A DNA stretch of 64,000 nucleotides from Burkholderiales bacterium RIFCSPLOWO2_02_FULL_57_36 (GCA_001770855.1 MESE01000069.1:1-64000), one strand, 5' to 3'; positions 1 to 9,553 are shown, counted from the first letter of the stretch. The notes: generated by a model not told the origin, from the letters alone. A program made the numbers and translations.

Positions 1-32
1 GCATCAACAGGAACTGCAATTGAGACCGGGCT

Positions 33-111
33 AGCGGGCCTTCTATGAAGGTCCGCTCGTGTGCCCCCCTCTGGGGGGCGTAAGGCAAAACCACGTTCGT
101 AGAACGTGGTT
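33..111. other. three consecutive tight hairpins
   Basis: Three hairpins, each with a 3-nt loop, lie almost end to end. The first (33-57) has an 11-bp stem with one G-T pair and loop TAT. The second (63-79) has a 7-bp stem of GCCCCCC against its complement and loop TCT. The third (89-111) has a perfect 10-bp stem AACCACGTTC/GAACGTGGTT and loop GTA. None is followed by a convincing T-run, so a simple intrinsic terminator is not certain. The flanking gene to the left lies outside the window. Positions 112-200 hold one more weak 7-bp inverted repeat (about 164-190) but no gene. Confidence 0.6.
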
Positions 112-200
112 CATTTACGTTGATCGCGGCCGCAAGCCGGAGCGCACTCTGCAAGTGAATGGATGCGGCCCGTATCCAATCGTGCCGCATCAAAGTTTGA

Positions 201-389
201 TTAAAACAGATCGGCTTCTTCTGTCTTCAGTTCTTTTGCCTCTTCGATCATGCGGCGATCCTTGATGCGTTTGCGCGTGATCGCTGCATGCTGTTCGGCT
301 GTCATCGGTGGCGCTGTCATCAATTCCTTGAGTCGCGCCATGTTGGTGTAGTTGCTCTTGGTATGTGTATCCAAAATGCCTGTCTCCAT
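201..389 (-). CDS. small hypothetical protein, 62 aa
   Basis: A 62-residue polar, charged protein with a basic middle (TRKRIKDRR) and an acidic end (EEAKELKTEEADLF). No domain is recognised and there is no signal peptide or membrane segment. An internal methionine (MARLKELM, start 341) is an alternative start; neither start has a strong Shine-Dalgarno sequence. It is transcribed away from aapJ and is followed by a weak hairpin at about 164-190. Codon choice is compatible with a real gene, but existence is uncertain. Confidence 0.45.
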   Translation of the reverse strand: METGILDTHTKSNYTNMARLKELMTAPPMTAEQHAAITRKRIKDRRMIEEAKELKTEEADLF

Positions 390-943
390 ATAAAAATACC
401 CGTCAACATCCGCCGCTCGCCTAGCGGCCTGAAACGTTCGATTTTGCCTTTCGCAAATATTCTTCTAATGCAAAGGATAGTATGAAATGAGGAGATTTTA
501 GTATTCTTCGTGAAATTTTTTTATCGATCATGATTCGGCGCAAATGAATGCGATAAGATTTTCACATCATTTGAAGGAATCGTTGCCTGACGATGAGATG
601 AGTTTTTTCTTCTTGATGTAGTAAAGTTTCAAAATGTATAAACGCTGATTCAAATCCGCGGATGTTGTCTTTCCTACCTCTCTGCATCCCGATCGGATCA
701 GCCGGATTTGCATAGTTGCCGCCGCTCATGACGCCTATCAAGTTACGCACGTTTCTAAAACAACATAATTGGCGTACCATCCAACGGTGACTCGTAAAAA
801 CAAGAACAGTCACGGGAATATGTCGCGGCGATGATGGTTAGCGCCGTCGTCGCAAAAGATCCGCGCAGCGATTCCGTCGGTCGGCCGTATCGGAAACCGG
901 TGTTCGGGATTGAGGAAAACCCGTTTAACGAGGAGACACTTCG
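390..943. other. 554-bp intergenic region upstream of aapJ
   Basis: No convincing gene is seen. The only ORFs (a minus-strand one at 562-813 and two plus-strand ones at 831-1154 and 910-1179, which run into aapJ in other frames) have atypical composition. The left half (420-560) is AT-rich and could hold divergent promoters for the 62-aa ORF and the aap operon, but no promoter is clear enough to call. A GAGGAG Shine-Dalgarno element at about 929-935 serves aapJ. Confidence 0.5.
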
Positions 944-1975
944 ATGGAAATTATCAAAGTCAAATTTGCTGCAGCGGCCATGGCGGCATTGGGCATTTTA
1001 CTTATCGCCCCGGCGCACGCCGGCAAGACGCTCGACAGCATCAAAGCGCGCGGACAGGTGGTGTGCGGTGTCAACACGGGGCTGGCCGGCTTTTCCGCAG
1101 CCGATTCAAACGGAAAGTGGTCCGGCCTCGATGTGGATACGTGTCGCGCGATAGCCGCTGCGGTGTTGGGCGATGGTGAAAAGGTGAAATATGTGCCGTT
1201 GAATGCGCAACAGCGGTTAACTGCGCTGCAATCCGGCGAAATCGACATGCTGGCGCGCAATACGACATTCACTTTGACGCGCGATGCATCACTGGGTCTG
1301 CACGTGACCGCCGTCACTTATTATGACGGCCAGGGTTTCATGGTGCCCGCCAAGAGCAATCTCAAGAGTGCCAAGCAGCTCAAGGGACAAACGGTATGCG
1401 TGCAGTCCGGCACCACGACCGAGAAAAACCTGACTGATTTTTCCAAAGCCAACAAGCTCAATATCAAGCCCGTCGTATTTGAAAAACTTGAAGCCGCCAC
1501 CGGCGCATATTTTTCAGGACGTTGCATCGCCTACACGACGGATGCGTCCGGTCTTGCTTCGGTGCGCAACAAGGAAGCGAAGAATCCTGCCGAACACGTG
1601 ATCCTGTCCGACCTGATTTCCAAGGAGCCTTTGGGTCCCATGGTCCGCCGTGGCGACGATGAGTGGTTTGCGATCGTCAAATGGGTAATTTACGGTTTGC
1701 TTGAGGCGGAGGAATATGGCGTCACGCAAGCCAACGTGGAGCAGATGAGATCCAGCCCGGATCCGGTCGTGCAGCGCCTGCTGGGCGTCAGCGAGGATAC
1801 CGGCAAGCTCCTGGGCCTGGACAAGGACTGGATGGGTCGCGCAATCAAGACTTCCGGTAATTACGGTGAAATATTCGAACGAAACGTAGGACCGAAATCG
1901 GCGCTGGGTTTGCCGCGCGGCCTCAACAATCAATGGAACAAGGGCGGTTTGATGTACGCCTATCCGGTTCGCTGA
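944..1975 (+). CDS. aapJ: general L-amino-acid ABC importer, periplasmic binding protein
   Basis: Periplasmic binding protein that delivers L-amino acids to the AapQMP importer. The 343-aa length is usual for AapJ. Residues 1-26 form a Sec signal peptide with an alanine-rich core ending AHA-GK. The mature part has the family-3 solute-binding pattern: GQVVCGVNTGLAGFS, the GLDVDTCRAIAAA region and MLARNTTFTLTRD, all typical of AapJ. The ATG has a GAGGAG ribosome site about 8 nt upstream. It is first in an operon with both permeases and the ATPase, though a 131-bp gap separates it from aapQ, as often seen after an abundantly expressed binding protein. Confidence 0.95.
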   Translation: MEIIKVKFAAAAMAALGILLIAPAHAGKTLDSIKARGQVVCGVNTGLAGFSAADSNGKWSGLDVDTCRAIAAAVLGDGEKVKYVPLNAQQRLTALQSGEIDMLARNTTFTLTRDASLGLHVTAVTYYDGQGFMVPAKSNLKSAKQLKGQTVCVQSGTTTEKNLTDFSKANKLNIKPVVFEKLEAATGAYFSGRCIAYTTDASGLASVRNKEAKNPAEHVILSDLISKEPLGPMVRRGDDEWFAIVKWVIYGLLEAEEYGVTQANVEQMRSSPDPVVQRLLGVSEDTGKLLGLDKDWMGRAIKTSGNYGEIFERNVGPKSALGLPRGLNNQWNKGGLMYAYPVR

Positions 1976-2106
1976 GTTCTGGTCGAGAGCAGCGCAGTCC
2001 ATACAGTCGGAATGCACAAGATGGCGATGCCGAATCACCTCCGATGCCGTGCTGCCATGCGGGCAGCACAGCGTTCGGACGGTACATACGTTGAGCCTGC
2101 GGCCTC

Positions 2107-3282
2107 ATGACACAAGTCCGCCTGCGAAAAAAGAATAAATGGTCTTGGCGCAGCCGAAGTTTTCGCGGACTGATCTATCAGGCGCTCGCGCTCGGATTGA
2201 TCGGCCTGGTGATCTGGTTCCTGGTTTATAACACCATGGCCAACATGCGGGTACGCGGCATCCAGAGCGGTTTCGATTTCCTGCTTCAAACCGCGGGTTT
2301 CGACATCGGTGAAAGCTTGTTCCCGTTCGATTCGGCAGAGCCTTACTGGCGTGCGTTTCTGGTCGGTCTCGCCAACACGCTGCGCGTCGCCATCGCCGGA
2401 ATCGTTATCGCCACGATCATCGGCACGCTCGTCGGTTTGGGCCGTTTCTCGCGCAACGCTCTGGTGCGAGGCTTGTGCATTTCGTATGTGGAATCCTTCC
2501 GCAATATTCCGATTCTGTTGCAGCTGTTGATGTGGTACCTGATTCTTACCGAACTGCTGCCTGGCATCTCCGAAGCGTGGCAGGCGGGGCCTTTTTTTCT
2601 CAGCAAGGGTGGCGTGAATTTTCCGATCCCGATCTGGGCCGCAGGACATGCATGGACCGCCATCGGAGTTGCTGCCGGCGTCGCATTGGCCTGGCTATAT
2701 CGGCAATGGGCTATCAGAAAATTTGAAGAAACCGGCGTATCCGGAAGCCTGCTCTGGTTGCCGCTCGCGATTGTGCTGTTCATGGGATTGGCGGGCTGGC
2801 TGCTCGGCGGCGCGCCGACCCAAATGAATCGCCCTTTCCGAGGCGACTTCTCGATCGAGCAAGGAGGCGCGCTGACCCCGGAGTTTTTGGCGGTGCTGTT
2901 CGGGTTGAGCATTTACACCGCAGCCTTTGTGGCCGAAGTGGTGCGCGCAGGCATCCAGTCGGTGCCGCGCGGGCAGGGCGAGGCGGCATCCGCCCTGGGC
3001 TTGAGCCGGAAACTGGAAATGCGCCTGGTGATGTTGCCGCAGGCGCTGCGCGTGATCATTCCGCCGTTGACCAATCAATATCTGAACCTGACCAAGAATT
3101 CATCGCTTGCGGTGGCGATCGGCTATCCGGATGTCGTATCGATCGCCAATACGGCGATCAACCAGACCGGGCGCGCGGTGGAATGCATCTCCATCGTGAT
3201 GCTGGTGTACCTGACGCTCTCGCTCGCCACTTCGCTTTTGATGAACTGGTACAACGCACGTGCGGCGATCAAGGAACGTTGA
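2107..3282 (+). CDS. aapQ: general L-amino-acid ABC importer, permease AapQ
   Basis: Inner-membrane permease of the polar amino-acid uptake (HAAT) family, 391 aa, the expected length for AapQ. It begins with a short basic cytoplasmic segment, then a membrane helix near residues 25-45. The large insertion between the first helices is characteristic of AapQ/AapM-type permeases. The C-terminal half carries the EAA loop that contacts the ATPase, seen in GQGEAASALGLSRKLEMR, followed by the VMLPQALRVIIPPLTNQ signature. It ends 5 bp before aapM, so translation is probably coupled. Confidence 0.95.
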   Translation: MTQVRLRKKNKWSWRSRSFRGLIYQALALGLIGLVIWFLVYNTMANMRVRGIQSGFDFLLQTAGFDIGESLFPFDSAEPYWRAFLVGLANTLRVAIAGIVIATIIGTLVGLGRFSRNALVRGLCISYVESFRNIPILLQLLMWYLILTELLPGISEAWQAGPFFLSKGGVNFPIPIWAAGHAWTAIGVAAGVALAWLYRQWAIRKFEETGVSGSLLWLPLAIVLFMGLAGWLLGGAPTQMNRPFRGDFSIEQGGALTPEFLAVLFGLSIYTAAFVAEVVRAGIQSVPRGQGEAASALGLSRKLEMRLVMLPQALRVIIPPLTNQYLNLTKNSSLAVAIGYPDVVSIANTAINQTGRAVECISIVMLVYLTLSLATSLLMNWYNARAAIKER

Positions 3283-3287
3283 CCGAT

Positions 3288-4391
3288 ATGACTGCGCAAA
3301 CCTTTCAGCGGATTCCGCCTCGTCCGGCGCCGGTCAAGACCGGAGGCGCTATTGCGTGGATCCGGGCCAATTTGTTCGGCGGCAGGACGACGACGCTGTC
3401 AACGCTGGCGATCGGTGCAATTCTGCTGTGGTATCTGCCGCAGTTTTTCAATTGGGCAGTATTCGAAGCAGTGTGGCTGCCCGATGCCGATGCCTGCCAT
3501 GCGGCTGGCGTTGGCGCATGCTGGGGGGTGGTCGCTGAAAAATACCGCATCATTATTTTTGGCCGTTATCCGTTCGGCGAGCAATGGCGGCCATTGGTGG
3601 CAACCCTGCTGATGCTTGCGTTGTTAATCGCCAGTTGCACACGCATGTTCTGGCGTCCATCGCTGGCGGTGTTGTGGATCGCGGTGCTGTCGGTGTTCTT
3701 TTGGCTGATGTACGGCAATGCATTCGGATTGACCAAGGTGGAAACCGACCGCTGGGGCGGATTGCCGCTGACAATTTTGCTGTCTTCGTTGTCGATTGTG
3801 ATGGCCTTTCCGCTGGCGGTGCTGGTTGCGCTCGGACGCCGTTCCGAACTTCCTGCGATCCGCAGCTTTTGCACCATCTACGTGGAACTGATTCGCGGCG
3901 TTCCGCTGATCTCGGTATTGTTCATGGCATCGTTCATGTTCCCTCTGTTCATGCCGCCGGGGTTGAGCATTGATGTGTTGGTGCGCGTGCTGCTCGGGAT
4001 TACCCTGTTTGCCGCTGCTTATCTGGCTGAAGTGATACGCGGCGGTTTGCAGGCAATTCCCAAAAGCCAGGTCGAGGCTGCGGCGACGCTCGGCTTGTCT
4101 TATTGGCAAACCCAGCGCAAGATCGTGCTGCCGCAAGCGCTGGCGATCGTCGTGCCGGGCATCATCAACAGCTTTATTTCGACCTTCAAGGACACGTCGC
4201 TGGTGACGGTCGTCAGCCTGTACGAATTGACCGGCGCGTTGAGCCTGGCACTGAATTCCGATGCCGATTGGCGGCCGTACAAGATCGAGGGCTATCTATT
4301 CATCGCGCTCATTTATTTCGTCTTTTGTTTTTCGATGTCGCGCTATAGCCGGTGGATAGAAAAACAGGTCAACAAGGGAAATCAACGTTGA
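3288..4391 (+). CDS. aapM: general L-amino-acid ABC importer, permease AapM
   Basis: Second permease of the Aap system, 367 aa from the ATG at 3288. This start ([11 protein letters not shown]) lies just after the aapQ stop. An upstream in-frame ATG at 3183 would overlap aapQ by 100 bp and is rejected. There is a membrane helix near residue 40, a periplasmic loop with two cysteines, then about seven more helices. The EAA-type loop is [17 protein letters not shown], followed by [17 protein letters not shown]. It pairs with AapQ to form the heterodimeric channel, and its stop lies just before the aapP start. Confidence 0.94.
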   Translation: MTAQTFQRIPPRPAPVKTGGAIAWIRANLFGGRTTTLSTLAIGAILLWYLPQFFNWAVFEAVWLPDADACHAAGVGACWGVVAEKYRIIIFGRYPFGEQWRPLVATLLMLALLIASCTRMFWRPSLAVLWIAVLSVFFWLMYGNAFGLTKVETDRWGGLPLTILLSSLSIVMAFPLAVLVALGRRSELPAIRSFCTIYVELIRGVPLISVLFMASFMFPLFMPPGLSIDVLVRVLLGITLFAAAYLAEVIRGGLQAIPKSQVEAAATLGLSYWQTQRKIVLPQALAIVVPGIINSFISTFKDTSLVTVVSLYELTGALSLALNSDADWRPYKIEGYLFIALIYFVFCFSMSRYSRWIEKQVNKGNQR

Positions 4392-4399
4392 GCGATTCC

Positions 4400-5143
4400 A
4401 TGTCCGAACCCATCATTACCTTCGATAAAGTCAACAAATGGTACGGGGATGATTTTCACGTGCTGCGCGATATCGACATGCAGGTCGCACCCGGGGAGCG
4501 GATCGTGATATGCGGGCCTTCAGGGTCCGGGAAGTCGACACTGATCCGATGCATCAACCGGCTCGAGGAGCATCAGCAAGGCCGTTTGATCGTGGATGGC
4601 ATTGAGCTTTCCGACGACGTCAAGGCGACCGATCAGGTACGCAAGAAGGTCGGTATGGTGTTTCAGCAATTCAATCTTTTTCCCCATCTGACCGTGCTGG
4701 AAAATTTGACACTGTCGCCGATGTGGGTAAGCAAGATGCCTAAAAAGGAAGCTGAAGAAAAAGCCATGCAACAGCTGGAACGGGTGCAGATTGCGGAACA
4801 GGCGCACAAATACCCTTTGCAGCTTTCCGGCGGCCAGCAACAGCGCGTGGCGATTGCCAGGGCATTGTGTCTTACGCCGAAAATCATGCTGTTCGATGAA
4901 CCCACATCGGCACTCGACCCGGAAATGATCAAGGAAGTGCTGGACGTGATTGTCGAACTGGCGGAGCAGGGGATTACCATGTTGTGCGTTACCCACGAGA
5001 TGGGTTTTGCCAAGGCAGTGGCCGATCGCGTGATCTTCATGGATCAAGGGCAGATTGTCGAACAGAATACGCCGCACGAGTTTTTCCAGCATCCGCAAAA
5101 TGAGCGCAGCCGCGATTTTTTATCCAAGATTTTGGGACATTGA
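4400..5143 (+). CDS. aapP: general L-amino-acid ABC importer, ATP-binding protein AapP
   Basis: ATPase that drives AapQM, 247 aa, close to GlnQ/AapP length. The motifs are intact: Walker A GPSGSGKS near residue 38, Q-loop in [13 protein letters not shown], signature LSGGQQQR, Walker [14 protein letters not shown] and the switch histidine in CVTHEMGF. The ATG at 4400 (MSEPIITF) fits the family N-terminus; the longer in-frame ORF from 4352 overlaps aapM and is less likely. It is the last gene of the operon. No clear terminator hairpin follows. Confidence 0.95.
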   Translation: MSEPIITFDKVNKWYGDDFHVLRDIDMQVAPGERIVICGPSGSGKSTLIRCINRLEEHQQGRLIVDGIELSDDVKATDQVRKKVGMVFQQFNLFPHLTVLENLTLSPMWVSKMPKKEAEEKAMQQLERVQIAEQAHKYPLQLSGGQQQRVAIARALCLTPKIMLFDEPTSALDPEMIKEVLDVIVELAEQGITMLCVTHEMGFAKAVADRVIFMDQGQIVEQNTPHEFFQHPQNERSRDFLSKILGH

Positions 5144-5307
5144 CGGTATATCGGATTCAATCAAAAATCATGCTGGGGTTCTAAATAATCAGGATGCGGG
5201 ATATCTTCGAACACAAGCCTGTCCAATCCTTACCAATCGCGAGCATGGATATACAGCAACGAATGCAGTAATTGGATCCGGTCAGTGTCAACCTTCAGGA
5301 GCGGTCT

Positions 5308-6021
5308 ATGGAAAGCAGTCAAAAAGCGCATTTCGAACTTGATGATCTCAATGAAAAATTGCGCAGGGAGTACATCAAAACCCTTGAACCCTACGGGTTG
5401 AAGTTATTCTCGGAGTTATCCGATATGTCCGAGGGTGAACGGGCCAAATGGCTGTTCTGGAACATGCATGAAAACCTTGATGAAATCCGAAAGCTGGAGC
5501 CCACGCTGACGGGACAGGTGATGAGCACGCAATTCACTGTCAGCGACGGTCATTCGATGTGGACCGACAAATGCGGACTCGAAAAACGGATCGAGCTTAA
5601 TTGCAAATGGAATCTGCTATTGACCTATTCCTTGCATCAAAATGAAAAAACTTATGAAATCGGGGAGGGGTGGGTCAATCTTTTTGTCGGCGACGCACCG
5701 CCGCCGCATCCGATGCTGCTCAATAGCCAGAAGGGCTATATGCATATGGATAGCTCGCTGTTTCCGAATCAGCTATTTCTTTACGGCTGGATCACCGAAG
5801 AGGTATGGCAGGAGATCAAGCCGCAGTTGTATAACGGCAATCCGACTTGCAGAAGCGATGTCTTGCTGATGGATAATTTTTTATTTCCGGTCAAGAACGG
5901 CTTTGATTTCGTGTGTGGTCCGACCGGATCGATCGGCATCATGAATCTGGAATTCCGGCTCTTTTCACATCCATCCGAACGCAGGATGACAAGACGCACC
6001 GAACCGCGTCAGCGTTCATGA
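5308..6021 (+). CDS. hypothetical protein, 237 aa, coupled to a DsbA-like gene
   Basis: A soluble 237-aa protein of unknown function. The start at 5308 (MESSQKAHF) has an AGGAGCGG ribosome site; an upstream in-frame ATG at 5272 lacks one. The N-terminus is helical and charged. The middle is rich in aromatic residues (SMWTDKCGLEKRIELNCKWNLLLTY), with four cysteines spread over the chain. There is no signal peptide or membrane segment. Its TGA overlaps the ATG of the next gene (ATGA), so it is probably co-translated with the DsbA-family protein. The C-terminal 15 residues are very basic and may be a tail shaped by that overlap. Confidence 0.75.
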   Translation: MESSQKAHFELDDLNEKLRREYIKTLEPYGLKLFSELSDMSEGERAKWLFWNMHENLDEIRKLEPTLTGQVMSTQFTVSDGHSMWTDKCGLEKRIELNCKWNLLLTYSLHQNEKTYEIGEGWVNLFVGDAPPPHPMLLNSQKGYMHMDSSLFPNQLFLYGWITEEVWQEIKPQLYNGNPTCRSDVLLMDNFLFPVKNGFDFVCGPTGSIGIMNLEFRLFSHPSERRMTRRTEPRQRS

Positions 6022-6671
6022 CCGCGAGGCTGATCTATGTCGCCGATCCGATGTGCTCATGGTGCTACGGATTCGGCCCGGAATTGTCAGGCTTGTTCGA
6101 CGCCATACCCGGCATGGACCTGGAAATTGTCGTCGGCGGATTGCGTGCCTATAACACCGAGGAGATGGATGGGCGACTGAAGGCGACCCTGGTGTCGCAT
6201 TGGCGCCATGTGGAAGGGGCAAGCGGCCTGCCTTTTTCCGATGCCGCGATAGCGCGCGCCGGCTTTGTCTACGATACGGAGCCGGCGTGCCGCGCGGTCG
6301 TCGTTGCACGGCTGCTTGCGCCGGATCTTGCACCGCATGCGCAGCTCGATATTTTTCATGCAATCCAGCGCGCGTTTTATGCGGAAGGAGTGGACATCAC
6401 GCAGGGCGAAGCGCTGGCGGATGTCGCATCGGCGGCCCTGACGAGACAAGGGTTTCAAGTCGATGCGGCGGCCTTTCATGGCAAATGGTCGGAAGAGGCC
6501 AGCATCGCCGCAACACGCAACGACTTCATTCGCACCCAGCGTTGGGGAATCTCCGGCTTTCCTACCGTGCTGATCGAATATCAAAAAGAACTGGCGCTGG
6601 TGATTTCCGGATATACCAAGGCCGAGACACTGCTGGAACGTGTTCAGGAACTGACAGCACAGAAGGCGTAG
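6018..6671 (+). CDS. DsbA-family (FrnE-like) thiol oxidoreductase
   Basis: Cytoplasmic thioredoxin-fold protein, 217 aa, with the redox motif in DPMCSWCYGFGPEL at residues 9-22. The CSWC dithiol and the following glycine/proline pattern are typical of the FrnE/YjbH branch of the DsbA family. No signal peptide is visible, so it probably acts in the cytosol. The cis-Pro loop is likely GISGFPTVLI near residue 180. The ATG overlaps the stop of the preceding gene. An upstream in-frame start at 5913 would lie wholly inside that gene and is rejected. Confidence 0.88.
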   Translation: MTARLIYVADPMCSWCYGFGPELSGLFDAIPGMDLEIVVGGLRAYNTEEMDGRLKATLVSHWRHVEGASGLPFSDAAIARAGFVYDTEPACRAVVVARLLAPDLAPHAQLDIFHAIQRAFYAEGVDITQGEALADVASAALTRQGFQVDAAAFHGKWSEEASIAATRNDFIRTQRWGISGFPTVLIEYQKELALVISGYTKAETLLERVQELTAQKA

Positions 6672-6696
6672 CATTAATACCGGAGTCCGGCAAAAA

Positions 6697-6742
6697 AATG
6701 GCGTTGACAACACCGCTTGTCCGCGGCCTTGTCAACGCCATT
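6697..6742 (-). terminator. intrinsic terminator of phaAB
   Basis: A perfect 14-bp inverted repeat (AATGGCGTTGACAA and its complement, loop about 18 nt) lies between the converging DsbA-like gene and phaB. Read on the minus strand the hairpin is followed by a run of seven T (complement of 6692-6698), so it is a strong intrinsic terminator for phaA-phaB. It may also act on the plus strand. Confidence 0.88.
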
Positions 6743-6761
6743 GCAGCGTATATACGAATGG

Positions 6762-7502
6762 TTAGTACATATGCTGGCCGCCGTTGATCGCGATATTCGC
6801 GCCGGTCAGGAATGCCGCCTCGTCCGATGCCAGATAGGCAACCAGTCCGGCCACTTCTTCGGGTTTACCCAAGCGTGACATTGGAATTTGTGGAATGATT
6901 TTGCTTTCGAGAACTTCCTGCGGAATTGCCATGACCATTTTGGTGCCGATGTAGCCCGGCGAGATCGTGTTCACCGTCACGCCCTTGCGCGCCACTTCCA
7001 GCGCCAGCGCCTTGGTAAAGCCGTGCATGCCGGCTTTGGCGGCGGAGTAGTTGGTCTGGCCGAAAGCGCCTTTCTGGCCGTTGACCGACGAAATATTGAT
7101 TACCCGTCCCCATCCGCGGTCGGTCATCCCGTCGCAGACCGGCTTGGTCATGTTGAACACCGAATCCAGATTGGTTTTCATCACGGCGTCCCAATCGGTC
7201 TTGCCCATTTTCTTGAACGTCATGTCGCGCGTAATGCCCGCATTGTTGACCAGCACATCGACCGGCCCGATTTCATTTACGATCTGCGCGACGCACTGCT
7301 GCGCCGAATCGTAATCCGCCACATCGCAAGGGAAGGCACGGAATTTAAACCCTTGCTGTTCCATCGTTGCGAGCCAATCCTTCGCCTTGGTATTGCCGGG
7401 CGAATAGGTGGTGACCACATGATATCCGAGCGCCGCCATCTTGATGCAGATCGCTTCGCCCAAACCGCCCATACCGCCTGTAACTAATGCAACTCGTGCC
7501 AT
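6762..7502 (-). CDS. phaB: acetoacetyl-CoA reductase (PHB synthesis)
   Basis: NADPH-dependent reductase converting acetoacetyl-CoA to (R)-3-hydroxybutyryl-CoA for PHB synthesis. It is a short-chain dehydrogenase with the nucleotide loop in [12 protein letters not shown] and the Ser-Tyr-Lys triad in ISSVNG and TNYSAAKAG. Two ATGs compete: AGGAG abuts the first (7508) but is 6 nt from the second (7502), so the second is preferred. It gives 246 aa, the usual PhaB length. It lies 53 bp downstream of phaA on the same strand, so the order is phaA-phaB. No phaC synthase is in the window. Confidence 0.95.
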   Translation of the reverse strand: MARVALVTGGMGGLGEAICIKMAALGYHVVTTYSPGNTKAKDWLATMEQQGFKFRAFPCDVADYDSAQQCVAQIVNEIGPVDVLVNNAGITRDMTFKKMGKTDWDAVMKTNLDSVFNMTKPVCDGMTDRGWGRVINISSVNGQKGAFGQTNYSAAKAGMHGFTKALALEVARKGVTVNTISPGYIGTKMVMAIPQEVLESKIIPQIPMSRLGKPEEVAGLVAYLASDEAAFLTGANIAINGGQHMY

Positions 7503-7555
7503 TTCCATCTCCTAAAGGTTGGATCTCGTCGATCACAACAAACCGCGAATGATTT

Positions 7556-8731
7556 TTATCGTTCGACTGCCAGCGCAACGCCCATGCCGCCGCCGATGCA
7601 CAGGCTGGCGAGTCCGCGCTTAGCATCGCGTCTGACCATTTCGTGCAGCAGGGTGACCAGCACACGGCAACCGGATGCGCCGATCGGATGACCTAATGCA
7701 ATCGCACCGCCGTTGACGTTGATCTTGCTGGTATCCCAGCCCATTTCCTTGTTCACCGCAAGCGCCTGAGCGGCGAACGCTTCATTAATTTCCATCAGGT
7801 CGAGATCCTTGTGGGTCCAGCCCGCTTTTTTCAGGCATAACTGGGCTGCAGGCACCGGCCCCATTCCCATCACGCTTGGATCGAGGCCGGCCGAAGAATA
7901 TGCCTTGATCCGGGCCAGCGGAGTCAGCCCCAGATCCTTCGCCATTCTCGCGGACATCATCACGACCGCGGCGGCACCATCGTTGATACCCGATGCATTG
8001 CCGGCTGTGACCGAGCCGTCCTTGGCGAACGCCGGACGCAAAGCGGACAAGGATTCAAGCGTGGTGCCGTGTTTCGGATACTCGTCCGTATCGAAAGTGA
8101 TCGATCCTTTTTTCTGCGGGATTTCCAGCGCCAGGATTTCATCCTTGAACTTGCCGGCTTTCTGCGCGGCTTCCGCCTTGGATTGCGATGCGAGCGCAAA
8201 TTCGTCCTGCTGCTGACGCGAAATGTCGAATTTTTTCGCGACGTTCTCGGCAGTGACTCCCATGTGATATTGGTTATAGACGTCCCACAGGCCGTCTACA
8301 ATCATCGTATCGACAAGCTTGGCATCGCCCATCCGGAAACCGTCGCGCGAATTATTCAGTACGTGCGGCGAAGCGCTCATGTTCTCTTGCCCGCCGGCGA
8401 TGATGATATTGGCATCGCCGCATCTGATCGCCTGCGCTGCCAGATGGGTGGCTTTCAAACCGCTGCCGCAAACCTTGCCGACCGTAAATGCCGGGACCAT
8501 ATCCGGCAAGCCCGCTTTGATTAGCGCCTGACGCGCCGGATTCTGTCCGACGCCGGCGGTCAGTACCTGCCCCAGAATCACTTCATCGATCATTTCCGGC
8601 TTGATGCCGGTTTTTGCAAGAAGCCCCTTAATTACATGGGCACCGAGGTCGGCAGCAGGAATTTTTGCGAGCGCTCCGCCAAATTTACCGACTGCTGTTC
8701 TCATTGCCGCAACGATTACGACATCATCCAT
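7556..8731 (-). CDS. phaA: acetyl-CoA acetyltransferase (beta-ketothiolase)
   Basis: Thiolase condensing two acetyl-CoA to acetoacetyl-CoA, the first step of PHB synthesis. The 391-aa length is standard. The nucleophile is Cys88 in KVCGSGLKA. The second active-site pair is His348 in GHPIGASG and Cys378 in CIGGGMG, matching the canonical biosynthetic thiolase positions. A GGAG ribosome site lies just upstream of the ATG. It probably forms an operon with phaB. An intact catalytic set and normal length argue for a functional enzyme. Confidence 0.96.
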   Translation of the reverse strand: MDDVVIVAAMRTAVGKFGGALAKIPAADLGAHVIKGLLAKTGIKPEMIDEVILGQVLTAGVGQNPARQALIKAGLPDMVPAFTVGKVCGSGLKATHLAAQAIRCGDANIIIAGGQENMSASPHVLNNSRDGFRMGDAKLVDTMIVDGLWDVYNQYHMGVTAENVAKKFDISRQQQDEFALASQSKAEAAQKAGKFKDEILALEIPQKKGSITFDTDEYPKHGTTLESLSALRPAFAKDGSVTAGNASGINDGAAAVVMMSARMAKDLGLTPLARIKAYSSAGLDPSVMGMGPVPAAQLCLKKAGWTHKDLDLMEINEAFAAQALAVNKEMGWDTSKINVNGGAIALGHPIGASGCRVLVTLLHEMVRRDAKRGLASLCIGGGMGVALAVER

Positions 8732-8756
8732 TTCAATTCTCCAATAACAATTGCGA

Positions 8757-8812
8757 AAAGCGGCGAACTGCCGCTTTACATATTTAATCAGCGTGATTGA
8801 TTCAGCGTGATT
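8757..8812 (-). promoter_or_regulatory. phaA leader: hairpin and direct repeat
   Basis: An 8-bp perfect hairpin (AAAGCGGC, loop 5 nt, 8757-8777) sits about 25 nt upstream of the phaA start, followed in minus-strand sense by a short T stretch. Further upstream a 10-bp direct repeat CAGCGTGATT occurs at 8789-8798 and 8803-8812, spaced 14 nt start to start, in AT-rich DNA. The repeat could be an operator and the hairpin an attenuator or stability element; both roles are inferred. Confidence 0.4.
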
Positions 8813-9217
8813 CCCAATACTAATTTAAATATTAATTAATATTGCCTTATTGCACTTATAAAGATCATACCGGGGCTCGGTGAAATTGATTTGATTTTCA
8901 TCAATGTTTTCATTATGGCAATTCGTGCGCCTTAAATCAACGAAAAACTCCTCGGATATTTGACTTTAACAAAGCGCACAAGCTTCGTTTTTAAAAACAT
9001 TGATTGTCTGGTTTGAATCAATTGTTGGTTAAACAGGCAAAGGTCAGATGCCGGCGCCAATTCTCAAATCAATTTCTTTGTGTTACCATTTTGGCAATAA
9101 AAATTCGTGGCGATTACTGCATAAGGGTAATCCCGCAAACGAATAACTGGCTTGATCGGCGGGACAAACCGAATGTTGCCGTATGCTCCGTTTTCTCATG
9201 CAAGGCAAGGGGATACC
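8813..9217. other. AT-rich intergenic region between phaA and a divergent small gene
   Basis: About 400 bp clearly richer in A+T than its surroundings, especially 8815-9000. It presumably holds the phaA promoter (minus) and the promoter of the 106-aa gene at 9218 (plus). No gene is supported; the ORF at 9004-9264 lacks coding character. Confidence 0.5.
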
Positions 9218-9538
9218 ATGCACGTCACTCGCGCTGTAAAAATCGAATCGCAGAATGGCTCTGAAAAATTACGAGCTCTGCTGGCGCATCACGGACAGCC
9301 TTTTCCACATCGGCTGGCAGCCGGCTTTCCGCATGTCGTGAAGAGGATTCTTTCGGTATGGCAAACGCCTGACAAGGCCAGAACCTATTTCAAGTTGTTG
9401 CTCACTAAAGAGCAGGACGGTTCTCAGGGTTTTCCATTCGATGTCTATCAAGAGATTTTTGTTCTCGGCGCCTTCTACGATAAGCAACATCCCGCATTGA
9501 GGGACAGAGGCGACATCTGGGCCGGTTTTTCCATTTGA
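9218..9538 (+). CDS. hypothetical protein, 106 aa
   Basis: A small soluble protein of unknown function. The ATG at 9218 (MHVTRAVKIESQNG) follows an AAGGGGA ribosome-site sequence; the longer ORF from 9152 has none. The middle segment RILSVWQTPDKARTYFKLLLTKEQDGSQGFPFDVYQEIFVL looks like a compact helical domain with a conserved-looking end, LRDRGDIWAGF. No signal peptide, membrane segment or metal motif is seen. A 7-bp GACCGGA hairpin at 9554-9572 follows the stop and could terminate it. Confidence 0.7.
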   Translation: MHVTRAVKIESQNGSEKLRALLAHHGQPFPHRLAAGFPHVVKRILSVWQTPDKARTYFKLLLTKEQDGSQGFPFDVYQEIFVLGAFYDKQHPALRDRGDIWAGFSI

Positions 9539-9553
9539 GCGGTGCGTCGGTGC

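Noticed and set aside
562-813. Minus-strand 83-aa ORF upstream of aapJ
   Set aside because: Unusual composition, no ribosome site, no domain; treated as noncoding.
3183-3287. Upstream extension of aapM
   Set aside because: Overlaps aapQ and lacks family similarity; ATG at 3288 is preferred.
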